A stretch of 64,000 bases of DNA from Candidatus Metaruminococcus caecorum (GCA_904420045.1 CAJFTY010000059.1:1-64000), one strand, 5' to 3'. Counted from the stretch's first letter, positions 43,407 through 52,824 are shown. Notes: a model not told the origin generated them from the sequence alone. Program-made: numbers and translations.

Positions 43407-45392
43407 ATGGCAAAGAAAACCGGAAAAGAATACGGCAACGAAAGCATTTCAATGCTCAAGGGCGCGGACCGGGTCCGAAAGCGCCCGGCGGTTATTTTCG
43501 GCTCCGACGGGCTGGAGGGCTGCGAGCATTCGGTGTTTGAGATTCTTTCCAACTCCATCGACGAAGCCAGGGAGGGATACGGCTCCCGGATCGTGTTGAC
43601 CCAGTACGCCGATCACTCCATCCAGGTGGAGGACTTCGGCCGGGGCATTCCGGTGGATTTTAACCCAAAGGAGCAGCGGTATAACTGGGAGCTCGTGTTC
43701 TGCGAGCTGTACGCCGGGGGAAAATACGGCAACAACGAGGGAGAAAGCTACGAGTTCTCCCTGGGGCTCAACGGCCTGGGACTTTGTGCCACCCAGTACG
43801 CCTCCGAGTACATGGATGTGGAGATCCACAACGGCGAGCACAAGTATACCCTGCGCTTTGAAAAGGGCGAAAACGTAGGGGGGCTTCACAAGGAGGAAAG
43901 CTCCCGCCGGCAGACCGGCACCAAAATCAAATGGAAGCCCGACCTGGACGTGTTCACCGACATCGCCATTCCGGACGAGTACTTTGCCGACGTGCTCAAA
44001 CGGCAGGCGGTGGTCAACAAGGGGCTGGTATTCGAGTACCGCCGGCAGAACGGGAGCTCCTTTGACAAGCAGGAGTTCTGTTATCAGGACGGTATCACCG
44101 ACTATGTGAAAGAGCTGGTGGGCGACCAGGCGATGACCACCGTCCAGTACTGGGAGTGCGAGCGCCGGGGCCGGGACCGGGAGGACAAGCCCGAGTACAA
44201 GGTCAAGCTGTCGGTTGCCATGGCGTTTTCCAACCGGGTCAAGCAGCAGGAATACTATCATAACTCCAGCTTTCTGGAGCACGGCGGCTCCCCGGAGCGG
44301 GCGGTGCGCCAGGCATTTGTCTCGATGATTGATTCCTACCTCAAACAGAATAACAAGTACCTGAAAAACGAGGGGAAAATCGCCTTTGTGGACATCGAGG
44401 ACTGCCTGGTGCTGGTGTCGTCCAGCTTTTCCACCCAGACCTCCTATGAAAACCAGACCAAAAAGGCCATCACCAACAAGTTTGTGTACGAGGCCATGAC
44501 CGATTTCCTCAAGCACCAGCTGGAAATCTACTTCATCGAAAACCCCGACGAGGCCACCCGTATCTGCGAGCAGGTGCTGGTCAACAAGCGCAGCCGGGAA
44601 AATGCAGAGAAAACCCGGCTCAATTTGAAAAAGAAGCTGGCTGGTTCCATCGACATCTCCAACCGGGTGCAGAAATTTGTAGACTGCCGCACCAAGGACC
44701 TTTCCCGCCGGGAAATCTACATCGTGGAGGGCGACTCCGCCCTGGGCGCCTGTAAGCTGGGCCGGGACGCGGAGTTCCAGGCCATTATCCCTGTGCGGGG
44801 CAAGATCTTAAACTGCCTGAAGGCGGAGTACGACAAGATCTTTAAAAACGAAATCATCACCGACATTATCAAGGTGCTGGGCTGCGGCGTAGAGGTCAAA
44901 AGCAAGGCAAACAAGGACCTTTCCTCCTTTGACCTGTCCGGCCTGCGCTGGAACAAGGTGGTCATCTGCACCGATGCGGACGTGGACGGCTTCCAGATCC
45001 GGACGCTGATTTTGACCATGCTGTACCGGCTGACTCCCACCCTGATCGAGGAAGGATACGTCTATATTGCGGAATCTCCGCTGTTCGAGATCAACACCAA
45101 GGACGGCACCTATTTCGCCTATACGGAAAAGGAAAAACAGGATATTTTAGAGCGCCTGGGGAAAACAAAATACACCATCCAGCGCTCCAAAGGTCTGGGT
45201 GAAAACGAGCCGGACATGATGTGGATGACCACCATGAATCCCGAGACCAGACGGCTCATCAAGGTTTCCCCCGACGAGGCGGAAGCCACCTCCCGGATGT
45301 TCGACATGCTGCTGGGGGACGACTTGCAGGGCCGTAAGGACTACATTTCGGAGTACGGCTACGAATACCTGGAGCTGGCGGACATCAGTTAG
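43407..45392 (+). CDS. Divergent type IIA topoisomerase ATPase subunit (GyrB/ParE-like)
   Basis: A 661-residue ATPase subunit. The GHKL domain has EILSNSIDEA, DFGRGIPVD and SLGLNGLGLCATQ in place of the usual GLHGVGASVVNA. The transducer domain is followed by a TOPRIM domain with EGDSALGACKLGRD (usually EGDSAGGSAKQGRD) and DADVDGFQIRTL (usually DADVDGSHIRTL). The metal-binding acidic residues are kept. KGLGENEPDMMWMTTMNP also varies. It is probably a second, ParE-like enzyme rather than gyrase itself. It pairs with the gene 70 bases downstream. Confidence 0.88.
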   Translation: MAKKTGKEYGNESISMLKGADRVRKRPAVIFGSDGLEGCEHSVFEILSNSIDEAREGYGSRIVLTQYADHSIQVEDFGRGIPVDFNPKEQRYNWELVFCELYAGGKYGNNEGESYEFSLGLNGLGLCATQYASEYMDVEIHNGEHKYTLRFEKGENVGGLHKEESSRRQTGTKIKWKPDLDVFTDIAIPDEYFADVLKRQAVVNKGLVFEYRRQNGSSFDKQEFCYQDGITDYVKELVGDQAMTTVQYWECERRGRDREDKPEYKVKLSVAMAFSNRVKQQEYYHNSSFLEHGGSPERAVRQAFVSMIDSYLKQNNKYLKNEGKIAFVDIEDCLVLVSSSFSTQTSYENQTKKAITNKFVYEAMTDFLKHQLEIYFIENPDEATRICEQVLVNKRSRENAEKTRLNLKKKLAGSIDISNRVQKFVDCRTKDLSRREIYIVEGDSALGACKLGRDAEFQAIIPVRGKILNCLKAEYDKIFKNEIITDIIKVLGCGVEVKSKANKDLSSFDLSGLRWNKVVICTDADVDGFQIRTLILTMLYRLTPTLIEEGYVYIAESPLFEINTKDGTYFAYTEKEKQDILERLGKTKYTIQRSKGLGENEPDMMWMTTMNPETRRLIKVSPDEAEATSRMFDMLLGDDLQGRKDYISEYGYEYLELADIS

Positions 45393-45462
45393 AGATTTTT
45401 AAAATAAACTCAAACCGCCCCGTATTTTTTATCATCACCCCGGAAAGGAATGGTCATCAGAT

Positions 45463-47700
45463 ATGGCGAAGAAGAAAACAGATCCTTCAGCCGCCTATAA
45501 AAAAGTGAATGTAAACGCCCACATCGAGGGTGCGGGCATTATGGTGGACCAGAAGATTACCGAAACCCTGGAAAAAAACTATATGCCCTATGCCATGAGC
45601 GTGATCGTCTCCCGCGCCCTGCCCGAGATCGACGGGTTCAAGCCCTCTCACCGGAAGCTTCTGTACACCATGTACAAGATGGGGCTGCTCACCGGGGCCA
45701 AGACCAAATCCGCCAACATCGTGGGCTCCACCATGCGGTTAAATCCCCACGGTGACGGCCCGATTTACGAGACCATGGTCCGCATGAGCCGGGGATACGA
45801 GGCCCTTTTGCACCCCTATGTGGATTCCAAAGGAAACTTCGGCAAGGCGTATTCCCGGGATATGGCCTACGCCGCCTCCCGATACACCGAGGCCAAGCTC
45901 GACCCCATCTGTGCCGAGCTGTTCCGGGACATCGACAAGGACACGGTGGATTTTGTCCCCAACTACGACAACTCCACCACCGAGCCGATGCTGCTGCCCG
46001 CGTCGTTCCCCACGGTGCTGGTCAACTCCAACGTAGGTATCGCGGTGTCCATGGCCAGCTCCATCTGCTCGTTTAATTTAAAAGAGGTGTGCGAAACCAC
46101 CATCGGGCTGTTAAAAGATCCCCAGTTCGACGTCTCCCAGACGCTCAAGGGACCCGACTTCGCGGGAGGGGGCCTCATTGTCCACAACCAGTCGGAGCTT
46201 GAGAAAATTTACCGCACCGGCCGGGGCAGCGTCAAGGTGCGGGGCCGGTACACCTACGACAAGCAGAACAACTGTGTGGAGATCACCGAAATCCCCCCCA
46301 CCACTACGGTGGAGGCCATCATGGACAAGATCGTCGACCTGATTAAGCAGGCTAAGATTCGGGAGATCTCCGACATGCGGGATGAAACCGACCTGTCGGG
46401 CTTAAAGCTCACCATTGACTTAAAACGGGGCGTAGACCCGGACAAGCTAATGACAAAGCTCTACCGGATGACTCCGCTGGAGGACAGCTATTCCTGCAAC
46501 TTTAACATCCTGATCGGGGGCATGCCCCGGGTCATGGGCGTGTACGAGATTTTAAACGAATGGACCGCGTTTCGCACCGAGTGCGTTAAGCGCCGGATCT
46601 ACTTTGACTTAAACAAAAAGAAAAAGCAGCTGCACCTGTTGAAAGGCTTGGGCAAAATCCTGCTGGACATCGACAAGGCCATCCGCATCGTGCGGGAGAC
46701 TGAGGAGGAAAGCGAGGTTGTCGCCAACCTGATGATTGGCTTCGGCATCGACGAGGTACAGGCGGAGTATGTGGCGGAAATCAAGCTGCGGCATTTAAAC
46801 CGGGAGTACATCCTCAAGCGCACCCAGGAGACCGAGCAGCTGGAAAAAGACATTGCCGAGATGGAAGAGATTCTGGCCGATTCCAGAAAGATCAAGAAAA
46901 TCATCATTGGGGAGCTTCAAGACGTGATCAAAAAATACGCCCAGCCCCGCAAGAGCCTGTTTGTCTACCCCGGTGACGAGGACGAAAAGGTGGAGGAAGA
47001 AGAGGTCCCCGACTATCCGGTGAACCTGTTTCTCACCGAAGAGGGGTATTTTAAAAAGATCACTCCCCAGTCCCTGCGGATGAGCTCGGAGCAAAAGCTC
47101 AAGGAAGGGGACAAGGTGGCGGCGCATGTGGAGTCCACAAACACCGCGGAGCTTCTGTTTTTCTCCGACCGGTGCCAGGTGTACAAAACCAGAGCTTGTG
47201 ATTTCGACGACGCAAAGGCAAGCGTTTTAGGCGAATACATCCCCGCGAAGCTTGGCTTCGACGAAGGGGAAAAGGTGCTGGGTATGGTGGTGACCACCGA
47301 TTACAAAGGCCAGGTGCTGTTTTTCTTCCAAAACGGCAAGGTGGCAAAGGTTCCCCTGTCGGCCTACGAGACCAAGACCCGGCGCAAAAAGCTCACCGGG
47401 GCGTATTCGGACAAATCACCGGTGGTGGCGCTGTTTGCAGCGCCCGAGGATGGGGAGTACGTGATCACCTCCTCCGCAACCCGGAAGCTATTGTTCCACA
47501 CCTCGATGATTGCCTTAAAAACTACCAAGAATACCCAGGGCGTTCAGGTGATGACCCTGAAGAAAAACCACTTTGTCACCGGGGTGGAGCCCTTTGATGA
47601 AAACGCGTTTGCCAACCCCCACCGCTACCGGACCCGGACGCTTCCCGCAGCCGGCGCCATCGTGCGGGAAGAGGATTTGGGCGAACAGTTGATGTTGTAA
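45463..47700 (+). CDS. Divergent type IIA topoisomerase DNA-cleaving subunit (GyrA/ParC-like)
   Basis: A 745-residue breakage-reunion subunit. The catalytic tyrosine is in AASRYTEAKL. The winged-helix region has FKPSHRKLLYTM, and the quinolone-pocket segment is NPHGDGPIYETMVRM, where the usual Ser is Gly. A coiled-coil region (about 430-490) and a shortened C-terminal DNA-wrapping domain follow; a GyrA-box is not obvious, which fits ParC-type relaxing or decatenating activity. It is co-transcribed with the ATPase subunit and ends at a strong terminator. Confidence 0.88.
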   Translation: MAKKKTDPSAAYKKVNVNAHIEGAGIMVDQKITETLEKNYMPYAMSVIVSRALPEIDGFKPSHRKLLYTMYKMGLLTGAKTKSANIVGSTMRLNPHGDGPIYETMVRMSRGYEALLHPYVDSKGNFGKAYSRDMAYAASRYTEAKLDPICAELFRDIDKDTVDFVPNYDNSTTEPMLLPASFPTVLVNSNVGIAVSMASSICSFNLKEVCETTIGLLKDPQFDVSQTLKGPDFAGGGLIVHNQSELEKIYRTGRGSVKVRGRYTYDKQNNCVEITEIPPTTTVEAIMDKIVDLIKQAKIREISDMRDETDLSGLKLTIDLKRGVDPDKLMTKLYRMTPLEDSYSCNFNILIGGMPRVMGVYEILNEWTAFRTECVKRRIYFDLNKKKKQLHLLKGLGKILLDIDKAIRIVRETEEESEVVANLMIGFGIDEVQAEYVAEIKLRHLNREYILKRTQETEQLEKDIAEMEEILADSRKIKKIIIGELQDVIKKYAQPRKSLFVYPGDEDEKVEEEEVPDYPVNLFLTEEGYFKKITPQSLRMSSEQKLKEGDKVAAHVESTNTAELLFFSDRCQVYKTRACDFDDAKASVLGEYIPAKLGFDEGEKVLGMVVTTDYKGQVLFFFQNGKVAKVPLSAYETKTRRKKLTGAYSDKSPVVALFAAPEDGEYVITSSATRKLLFHTSMIALKTTKNTQGVQVMTLKKNHFVTGVEPFDENAFANPHRYRTRTLPAAGAIVREEDLGEQLML

Positions 47701-47720
47701 ACGGAGTGAATGAAAAAAAG

Positions 47721-47755
47721 AACCGCCGAGCCGGGAATCCGGTTCGGCGGTTTTA
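47721..47755 (+). terminator. Terminator of the topoisomerase pair
   Basis: AACCGCCGAGCCGG, GAAT loop, CCGGTTCGGCGGTT, then TT. A nearly identical hairpin recurs at 47990-48021. Confidence 0.85.
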
Positions 47756-47865
47756 GGCAGTTTTATAGCATGAAAGCAAAATGAAATCCCGGCGTCCATT
47801 TTATCGAATGCATAGGACCTTCAATGTTATTTTACCTGTTTGCCATATATAAGGGCGATAAAATT

Positions 47866-48021
47866 GCAAAACCGGCGACATGTGCGGCGGTTTTGCCGAC
47901 GGCAAATCCCAGGACGATGGGATTTGCGGGGAGTTGTTGGAAGAGGGGGGCCCCCTCTTCCAGAAGTTGTCGGATTGCCGACAACGCACAACCGCCGAGC
48001 CGGGAGTCCGGTTCGGCGGTT
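47866..48021. repeat. Array of consecutive palindromes (REP-like or structured RNA)
   Basis: Five inverted repeats follow one another with almost no gap: GCAAAACCG (47866/47888), GCAAATCCCA (47902/47918), TGGAAGAGGGGG (47938/47951), GTTGTCGG (47966/47978), and AACCGCCGAGCCGG (47990-48021), with a small TTGCCGACGGCAA palindrome between the first two. The last differs from the topoisomerase terminator at one base out of 32. ORFs drawn across it are symmetric shadows. It may be an interspersed repeat element, a mobile-element remnant or a structured RNA. Confidence 0.65.
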
Positions 48022-48163
48022 CACATTACAGACTTTATGCAAACGCAATTTTTAAATAAAGCGGTAATGTGTTATTAGTGTTTCGCCGTGCCTGCGGGAT
48101 ACACATGGTATTTTTCTCCAATTTTTAACCAAAATTTTTGTCAGTGGATGAGGACAATCTGTC

Positions 48164-48224
48164 TTGCTCTTTGCCGGTGAGTGTGATAGTATCAGTGTAT
48201 TGCGATCATTTTCGTGATCTTAAT
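48164..48224 (+). promoter_or_regulatory. GH2 glycosidase promoter with a possible operator
   Basis: TTGCTC, 17 bases, TAGTAT (48164-48192), followed by the imperfect inverted repeat ATTGCGATCA...TGATCTTAAT (48199-48224) near the expected transcription start. The regulator is not evident locally. Confidence 0.5.
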
Positions 48225-48244
48225 GGAAAAAGGAGCAGCAGAAC

Positions 48245-50023
48245 ATGAATCAGACGATCCCGCGGCCGGAATATCCACGGCCTGATTTTATTCGCAAAGA
48301 CTGGATGAACTTAAACGGACAATGGAGCTTTGAAATCGACCAGGGGACCAGTGGGAAAGACCGCGGCCTTTTCCGGGCGGACGCAGTGTTAAAGGACTCC
48401 ATCACCGTCCCCTTCTGCCCGGAGAGTAAGCTGTCCGGGGTGGAGAATAGGGACTTTTTAAACGGTGTGTGGTACCAGCGGAGATTTTCGATCCCCGGCG
48501 AGTGGGCAGGCCGGCGGGTGCTGCTCCACTTTGGGGCGGTGGATTACCGTACGCAGGTCTGGGTCAACGGAAAGCTTGCAGGCGGGCACATCGGAGGATT
48601 TACGCCATTTTGCCTGGACATCACCGATTATCTGGAAAACGACAATCTGCTCACGGTGTACGCCGAGGACGATCCCCGGTCCCAAAAACAGCCGCTGGGA
48701 AAACAGTGCCGGTCGTACGACTCCAAGGGGTGCGACTACACCCGCACCACCGGTATTTGGCAGACTGTCTGGATGGAGCCGGTAAATCTTCTTTTTATCA
48801 CCGGGATGAAAAATATCCCTGACGTGAAAAACGGCATCCTGGCGCTGGAGATCGCGTTCAGCGGGAATGTGTCGGGCGCGGTGCTCTCGGTGGAGGCCTC
48901 GTTTGAAGGTGAATCTTGCGGCACAGCGGAGTTTCACCTGACCGGGAGTTCCCTGCGGGGTGCGCTTACACTCGACAAGCTGGTGTTGTGGGAGCCAGGA
49001 AAGGGAAATCTGTACGACTTAAAGCTCACTTTGAAAAAAGACGGGGAAATCCTGGACGCGGTAGACAGCTATTTCGGCATGCGCAGCATTGAGATTTCCG
49101 GGCAAAAGGTGTTAATCAACGGAAAATCGGTGTTCCAGCGGCTGGTGCTGGATCAGGGGTTTTATCCGGACGGGATTTACACCGCGCCGCAGGCGGACGC
49201 GCTGAAAGCCGACATCGAGCTGTCCATGTCCCTGGGCTTTAACGGGGCCAGAATGCACCAGAAAGTGTTCGAGCCCTACTATCTGTACTGGGCGGACAAG
49301 CTGGGCTATCTGGTCTGGGGGGAATACGGCGACTGGGGCATGGATCTGAGCCGCTATGAAGCAGTCCGGGAATTTTTGCCCCAGTGGCTGGAGTCTGTGG
49401 ACCGGGACTTTAATCATCCCGCCGTGGTGGGCTGGTGCCCGTTTAACGAAATTCAGGACGCCTCCAAAAACTTCTGCATGGAAAACGGGGATCTGGTGCT
49501 TCAGCCAGTGCAGGACGACGATGCGGTGCGCACCGTGTTCCGGATGACCAAGCGGGTGGATCCCACCCGTCCGGTGATCGACGTCAGCGGATTTTTCCAT
49601 GTGGAAACGGACATCTACGACTCCCACTGCTACAACCGCAACGTGGAGGAGTTTAAACAGTACTTTGAAGCATTTAAAGAGGGCGGTCAGCCCTATGTCA
49701 GCTTTAACTATTCCACCACCCAGAAGTACGGCGGCCAGCCTTATATGGTCAGCGAATACGGCGGCGGCTTTTACTGCCCTGGGGTAGAGCTTCCCAAAGA
49801 GTGGGAGCCAGGCCGCTTTGCCACCCAGCAGGCGTTTATGGAGCAGTATGATGGGCTTACCCTGGCGATGCTCGACCACCCAAACATCTGTGGGTTCTGC
49901 TACACCCAGCTTTACGACGTTGAGCAGGAGATGAACGGGCTGTGCACCTATGACCGTACGCCGAAATTTGATGTGGAGGCCATTTGCAAGATTAACACGC
50001 ACAAAGCCGCCATTGAGGATTAA
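48245..50023 (+). CDS. GH2-family beta-glycosidase (beta-glucuronidase/galactosidase-like)
   Basis: A 592-residue cytoplasmic enzyme with no signal peptide. It has an N-terminal sugar-binding jelly-roll domain (NGVWYQRRFSIP, VWVNGKLAGGHIGGFTPF), an immunoglobulin-like domain and a TIM barrel. The acid/base Glu is in the NE motif GWCPFNEIQD, and the nucleophile Glu is in MVSEYGGGFY. FGMRSIEI and GFNGARMHQK are GH2-typical. The exact linkage (galactoside, glucuronide, mannoside) cannot be fixed by eye. It stands alone with its own promoter. Confidence 0.88.
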   Translation: MNQTIPRPEYPRPDFIRKDWMNLNGQWSFEIDQGTSGKDRGLFRADAVLKDSITVPFCPESKLSGVENRDFLNGVWYQRRFSIPGEWAGRRVLLHFGAVDYRTQVWVNGKLAGGHIGGFTPFCLDITDYLENDNLLTVYAEDDPRSQKQPLGKQCRSYDSKGCDYTRTTGIWQTVWMEPVNLLFITGMKNIPDVKNGILALEIAFSGNVSGAVLSVEASFEGESCGTAEFHLTGSSLRGALTLDKLVLWEPGKGNLYDLKLTLKKDGEILDAVDSYFGMRSIEISGQKVLINGKSVFQRLVLDQGFYPDGIYTAPQADALKADIELSMSLGFNGARMHQKVFEPYYLYWADKLGYLVWGEYGDWGMDLSRYEAVREFLPQWLESVDRDFNHPAVVGWCPFNEIQDASKNFCMENGDLVLQPVQDDDAVRTVFRMTKRVDPTRPVIDVSGFFHVETDIYDSHCYNRNVEEFKQYFEAFKEGGQPYVSFNYSTTQKYGGQPYMVSEYGGGFYCPGVELPKEWEPGRFATQQAFMEQYDGLTLAMLDHPNICGFCYTQLYDVEQEMNGLCTYDRTPKFDVEAICKINTHKAAIED

Positions 50024-50057
50024 AAGCTCGTTCAGCAAACGAATTTAAAAAAGGCCC

Positions 50058-50086
50058 TTGCAATTTTTGCCGTCTTATGCTATACT
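50058..50086 (+). promoter_or_regulatory. secG promoter
   Basis: TTGCAA, 17 bases, TATACT, 42 bases upstream of the secG start codon. Confidence 0.7.
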
Positions 50087-50127
50087 TTAAAAAGTTATTG
50101 ATGAATTCCGTTGGAGGGAATAAAAAG

Positions 50128-50382
50128 ATGCAGATTATTGAGATTATCGGCGGCGTGTTGCTGCTTCTTACAAGCATTTTGATTATTGCGGTCGTGATGA
50201 TGCAGGAAAGCAGACAGACCGGACTGTCCGGCTCGTTCACCGGCGGTAGCAGCGATTCGTATTTTGGTAAAAACCGCGGCCGTTCGCTGGACGCAAAACT
50301 CAGCCGGGCCACTAAAATTGCGGCGGTGATCTTTTTCGTTGTCACTATTGCGGTCAATCTGGTGGGCGTTTTTGTAAAATAG
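50128..50382 (+). CDS. secG: Preprotein translocase subunit SecG
   Basis: An 84-residue accessory subunit of the SecYEG channel with two transmembrane helices (about 4-24 and 60-80) and the family loop MMQESRQTGLSGSFTGGSSDSYFGKN. The start is MQIIEIIGG after TTGGAGGG; the track ORF starts upstream. SecG-RNase R order is common in Firmicutes. Confidence 0.92.
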   Translation: MQIIEIIGGVLLLLTSILIIAVVMMQESRQTGLSGSFTGGSSDSYFGKNRGRSLDAKLSRATKIAAVIFFVVTIAVNLVGVFVK

Positions 50383-50448
50383 CCTGAAAGTTCCCGTATA
50401 CAGCCCGGTTTTTGGGTATACTATTTCGGGGATGTCAATGGTTACTCG

Positions 50449-50481
50449 AAGCTCTGCGTATCGGACGCGGAGCTTTTTATT
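50449..50481 (+). terminator. Terminator after secG
   Basis: AAGCTCTGCGT, five-base loop, ACGCGGAGCTT, then TTTATTTTG. It lies between secG and rnr. Confidence 0.75.
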
Positions 50482-50582
50482 TTGTTTGCGGCTGGGCGGC
50501 GGATACCGCTTCCGGTTCGCCGTTCGTTTATGGAATCGAATTGGGGAGTTCCCCGGAAGATGGAAAGGATCGCAGAAAGAAT

Positions 50583-52697
50583 ATGAAAGATACCTACGGC
50601 AAAAAAATTGTGACTGCGTTGGCGAAAGCTGGAAAAAAGGGGCTGTTTGCCCGGGATCTCGCCAAGGCGTGTCACGTATTCAAAAAAGAGAAAAAGGCAT
50701 TTGGAGAAGAAATTGCCCTGTTAAAAAAAGAAGGCCGGATCGTCACGGTCAAGGATAAGCTGGTGCTCAGCAAGCTTTTGGGGGCGTATCCGGCGGTAAT
50801 CGTGCGGTTAAACCGCACCTTTGGCTTCGCCCGTCCGGTGTCGGACGAGCAGGATGTGCAGGACGTATTCATCCCCGGCAAGTTTTTAAAGGGCGCGCTG
50901 ACCGGCGATAAGGTGCTGGTGCGCCCCGCCCGTTCCCCCCGGGGAGATTCTCCCGAAGGGGAGGTCTACGCGATTTTGGAGGAGGGCTTTTCCAACTTCA
51001 CCGGCGCAATCGTCAAAGAGGAGGGGAAGCTCTGCATCCTTCCGGACTCCTTTGCCCGGTTCCCCATCGCTTTGGAAAAGGGCGAGAATATGGACTACCG
51101 GGAAGGGGACAAGGTATCCGCCCAGATTGTCCACCGGGGCGGTAGCCACCGGGATCACCGGGCGAAGGTTCTTATGGTGTACGGGGATGCCCAGAACGCG
51201 GCGGCCTGCGCCCAGGCGCTGGTGGAGTCCGAAGGGGTGCCGGTGGAATTCCCCGAAGAGGTGCTGGCCGAGGCCCGGGAAGTGAGCGGAAGGGGAATTA
51301 AGGATTCTGAAACCGCCCGGCGGCTGGATCTGCGGCCGGAGATTATTTTCACCATCGACTCCGCCGAGAGCAAAGACCTGGACGACGCCATCTCCCTGCG
51401 CAAAATGGGGGACGTCTATCAGCTGGGGGTGCACATTGCGGACGTTTCCCACTACGTGCGGGGCAACTCCGCCCTGGACAAAGAGGCGTTTGCCCGGGGA
51501 ACCAGCGTGTACTACGCCGATCAGGTGATCCCCATGCTCCCCAAGGAGCTTTCCAACGGCATCTGTTCCTTAAATCCCGGTGAGGACAGGCTGGCGTTCT
51601 CCGCCCTGATTACCCTGGATCAAAATGGGAAGATGCTGGATTTTGATTTCCGCAAAAGCGTGATTAACTCCCGGGTCAAAGGCGTTTACAAAGAGATCAA
51701 CCAGATCCTCAATAAAACCGAAAGCGACAAAATCCGCCAAAAGTATGAGGGGCTATACGACACCATCTTTTTGATGAAGGAGCTGGCGGACAAGCTGATT
51801 GCCGGCAAGACAAACCGGGGTGCTCCGGCTTTGGAGACCAGCGAGAGCAAGATCATCCTGGAAAACGGCGTGGCGGTGGACATCGTTCCCCGGCAGCAGG
51901 GGGAAAGCGAGGAGATGATCGAGGTGTTCATGCTCCAGGCAAACGAGGCGGCGGCTACTCTGGCCACCATGCAGGGCCTGCCCTTTGTCTACCGGGTGCA
52001 CGAGGACCCCTCCATGGAGAAAATCGACGGCCTGCGCCAGACTATGGCCGCTTTGGGAATCGACACCCACGGCCTAACCGACGGCAAAAACCCTCGGGAG
52101 CTGGCGGACCTCCTCCGGCAGGTGAAGGGCACGCCGCTGTTCGAGATCGTCAACCGCACGGTGCTGCGCAGCATGGCGAAAGCCAAGTATTCCACCGATC
52201 CCATCGGGCATTATGGGCTGGTGCTGAAAAACTACGCTCACTTTACCTCACCCATCCGGCGGTATCCCGATCTGACCATCCACCGGATTTTAAGCGATTT
52301 TCTGTCCGGCGGGGATAAGAATAAAATCAAAAAGCGGTATGAAAAGTTTGTGGAGCGCTCCGCCGCCCAGTCCACCCAGACCGAGATAGCTGCGGTGAAA
52401 ATCGAGCGGGGGTGCGAGGACTTTTACAAGGCGGAATACATGAAGCCCCGGGTGGGGGAGGAATTCGACGGGGTGATTACCTCGGCGGTGCACCACGGCA
52501 TTTATGTGGAACTTCCCAACACGGTGGAGGGGTTGGTCAAAACCGAGGAGCTCCCCGACGGGGAATACGAGTATGACGGCATGATGGAGCTTCGGTGCCC
52601 CCAGACCGGCAGGCGGTTCCGGGTGGGCGATCCCGTGCGGGTGCGGTGCGTCAAGGCGGATGTGAACCTGGGCCAGGTGGACTTTGTGCTTGTCTGA
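50583..52697 (+). CDS. rnr: Ribonuclease R
   Basis: A 704-residue 3'-5' exoribonuclease degrading structured RNA. It has an N-terminal winged helix and cold-shock domains (VRLNRTFGFARP), an RNB catalytic domain with DSAESKDLDDAISLRK, LGVHIADVSHYV and SLNPGEDRLAFS, and a C-terminal S1 domain. The basic tail that links RNase R to tmRNA in some bacteria is absent. The start was set at MKDTYGKK; the spacing to GAAAGGA is long, so an upstream alternative remains possible. smpB and ssrA do not follow. Confidence 0.92.
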   Translation: MKDTYGKKIVTALAKAGKKGLFARDLAKACHVFKKEKKAFGEEIALLKKEGRIVTVKDKLVLSKLLGAYPAVIVRLNRTFGFARPVSDEQDVQDVFIPGKFLKGALTGDKVLVRPARSPRGDSPEGEVYAILEEGFSNFTGAIVKEEGKLCILPDSFARFPIALEKGENMDYREGDKVSAQIVHRGGSHRDHRAKVLMVYGDAQNAAACAQALVESEGVPVEFPEEVLAEAREVSGRGIKDSETARRLDLRPEIIFTIDSAESKDLDDAISLRKMGDVYQLGVHIADVSHYVRGNSALDKEAFARGTSVYYADQVIPMLPKELSNGICSLNPGEDRLAFSALITLDQNGKMLDFDFRKSVINSRVKGVYKEINQILNKTESDKIRQKYEGLYDTIFLMKELADKLIAGKTNRGAPALETSESKIILENGVAVDIVPRQQGESEEMIEVFMLQANEAAATLATMQGLPFVYRVHEDPSMEKIDGLRQTMAALGIDTHGLTDGKNPRELADLLRQVKGTPLFEIVNRTVLRSMAKAKYSTDPIGHYGLVLKNYAHFTSPIRRYPDLTIHRILSDFLSGGDKNKIKKRYEKFVERSAAQSTQTEIAAVKIERGCEDFYKAEYMKPRVGEEFDGVITSAVHHGIYVELPNTVEGLVKTEELPDGEYEYDGMMELRCPQTGRRFRVGDPVRVRCVKADVNLGQVDFVLV

Positions 52698-52756
52698 CAC
52701 AGGCGGTCGGCGGCGTGAGCCGCGTTGCTTCGAAAAAACACATCCAAACGGCTAAA

Positions 52757-52794
52757 AAAAGAGGCGGATTCGTGAGAATTCCGTCTCTTTTTGT
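52757..52794 (+). terminator. Terminator after rnr
   Basis: AAAGAGGCGGATTC, GTGA loop, GAATTCCGTCTCTTT, one unpaired base in the stem, T run TTTTTGT. Confidence 0.75.
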
Positions 52795-52795
52795 A

Positions 52796-52824
52796 TTGAA
52801 AAGGACGCTCGTATTTGGTATGAT
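52796..52824 (+). promoter_or_regulatory. manA promoter
   Basis: TTGAAA, 17 bases, TATGAT, directly after the rnr terminator. Confidence 0.65.

Noticed and set aside
47824-48078. Three overlapping ORFs across the palindrome array
   Set aside because: Inverted repeats give open frames on both strands by symmetry; no ribosome binding site or protein-like composition was seen.
50424-50481. Small RNA between secG and rnr
   Set aside because: A TATACT is present but no -35 element; the hairpin is simply explained as the secG terminator.
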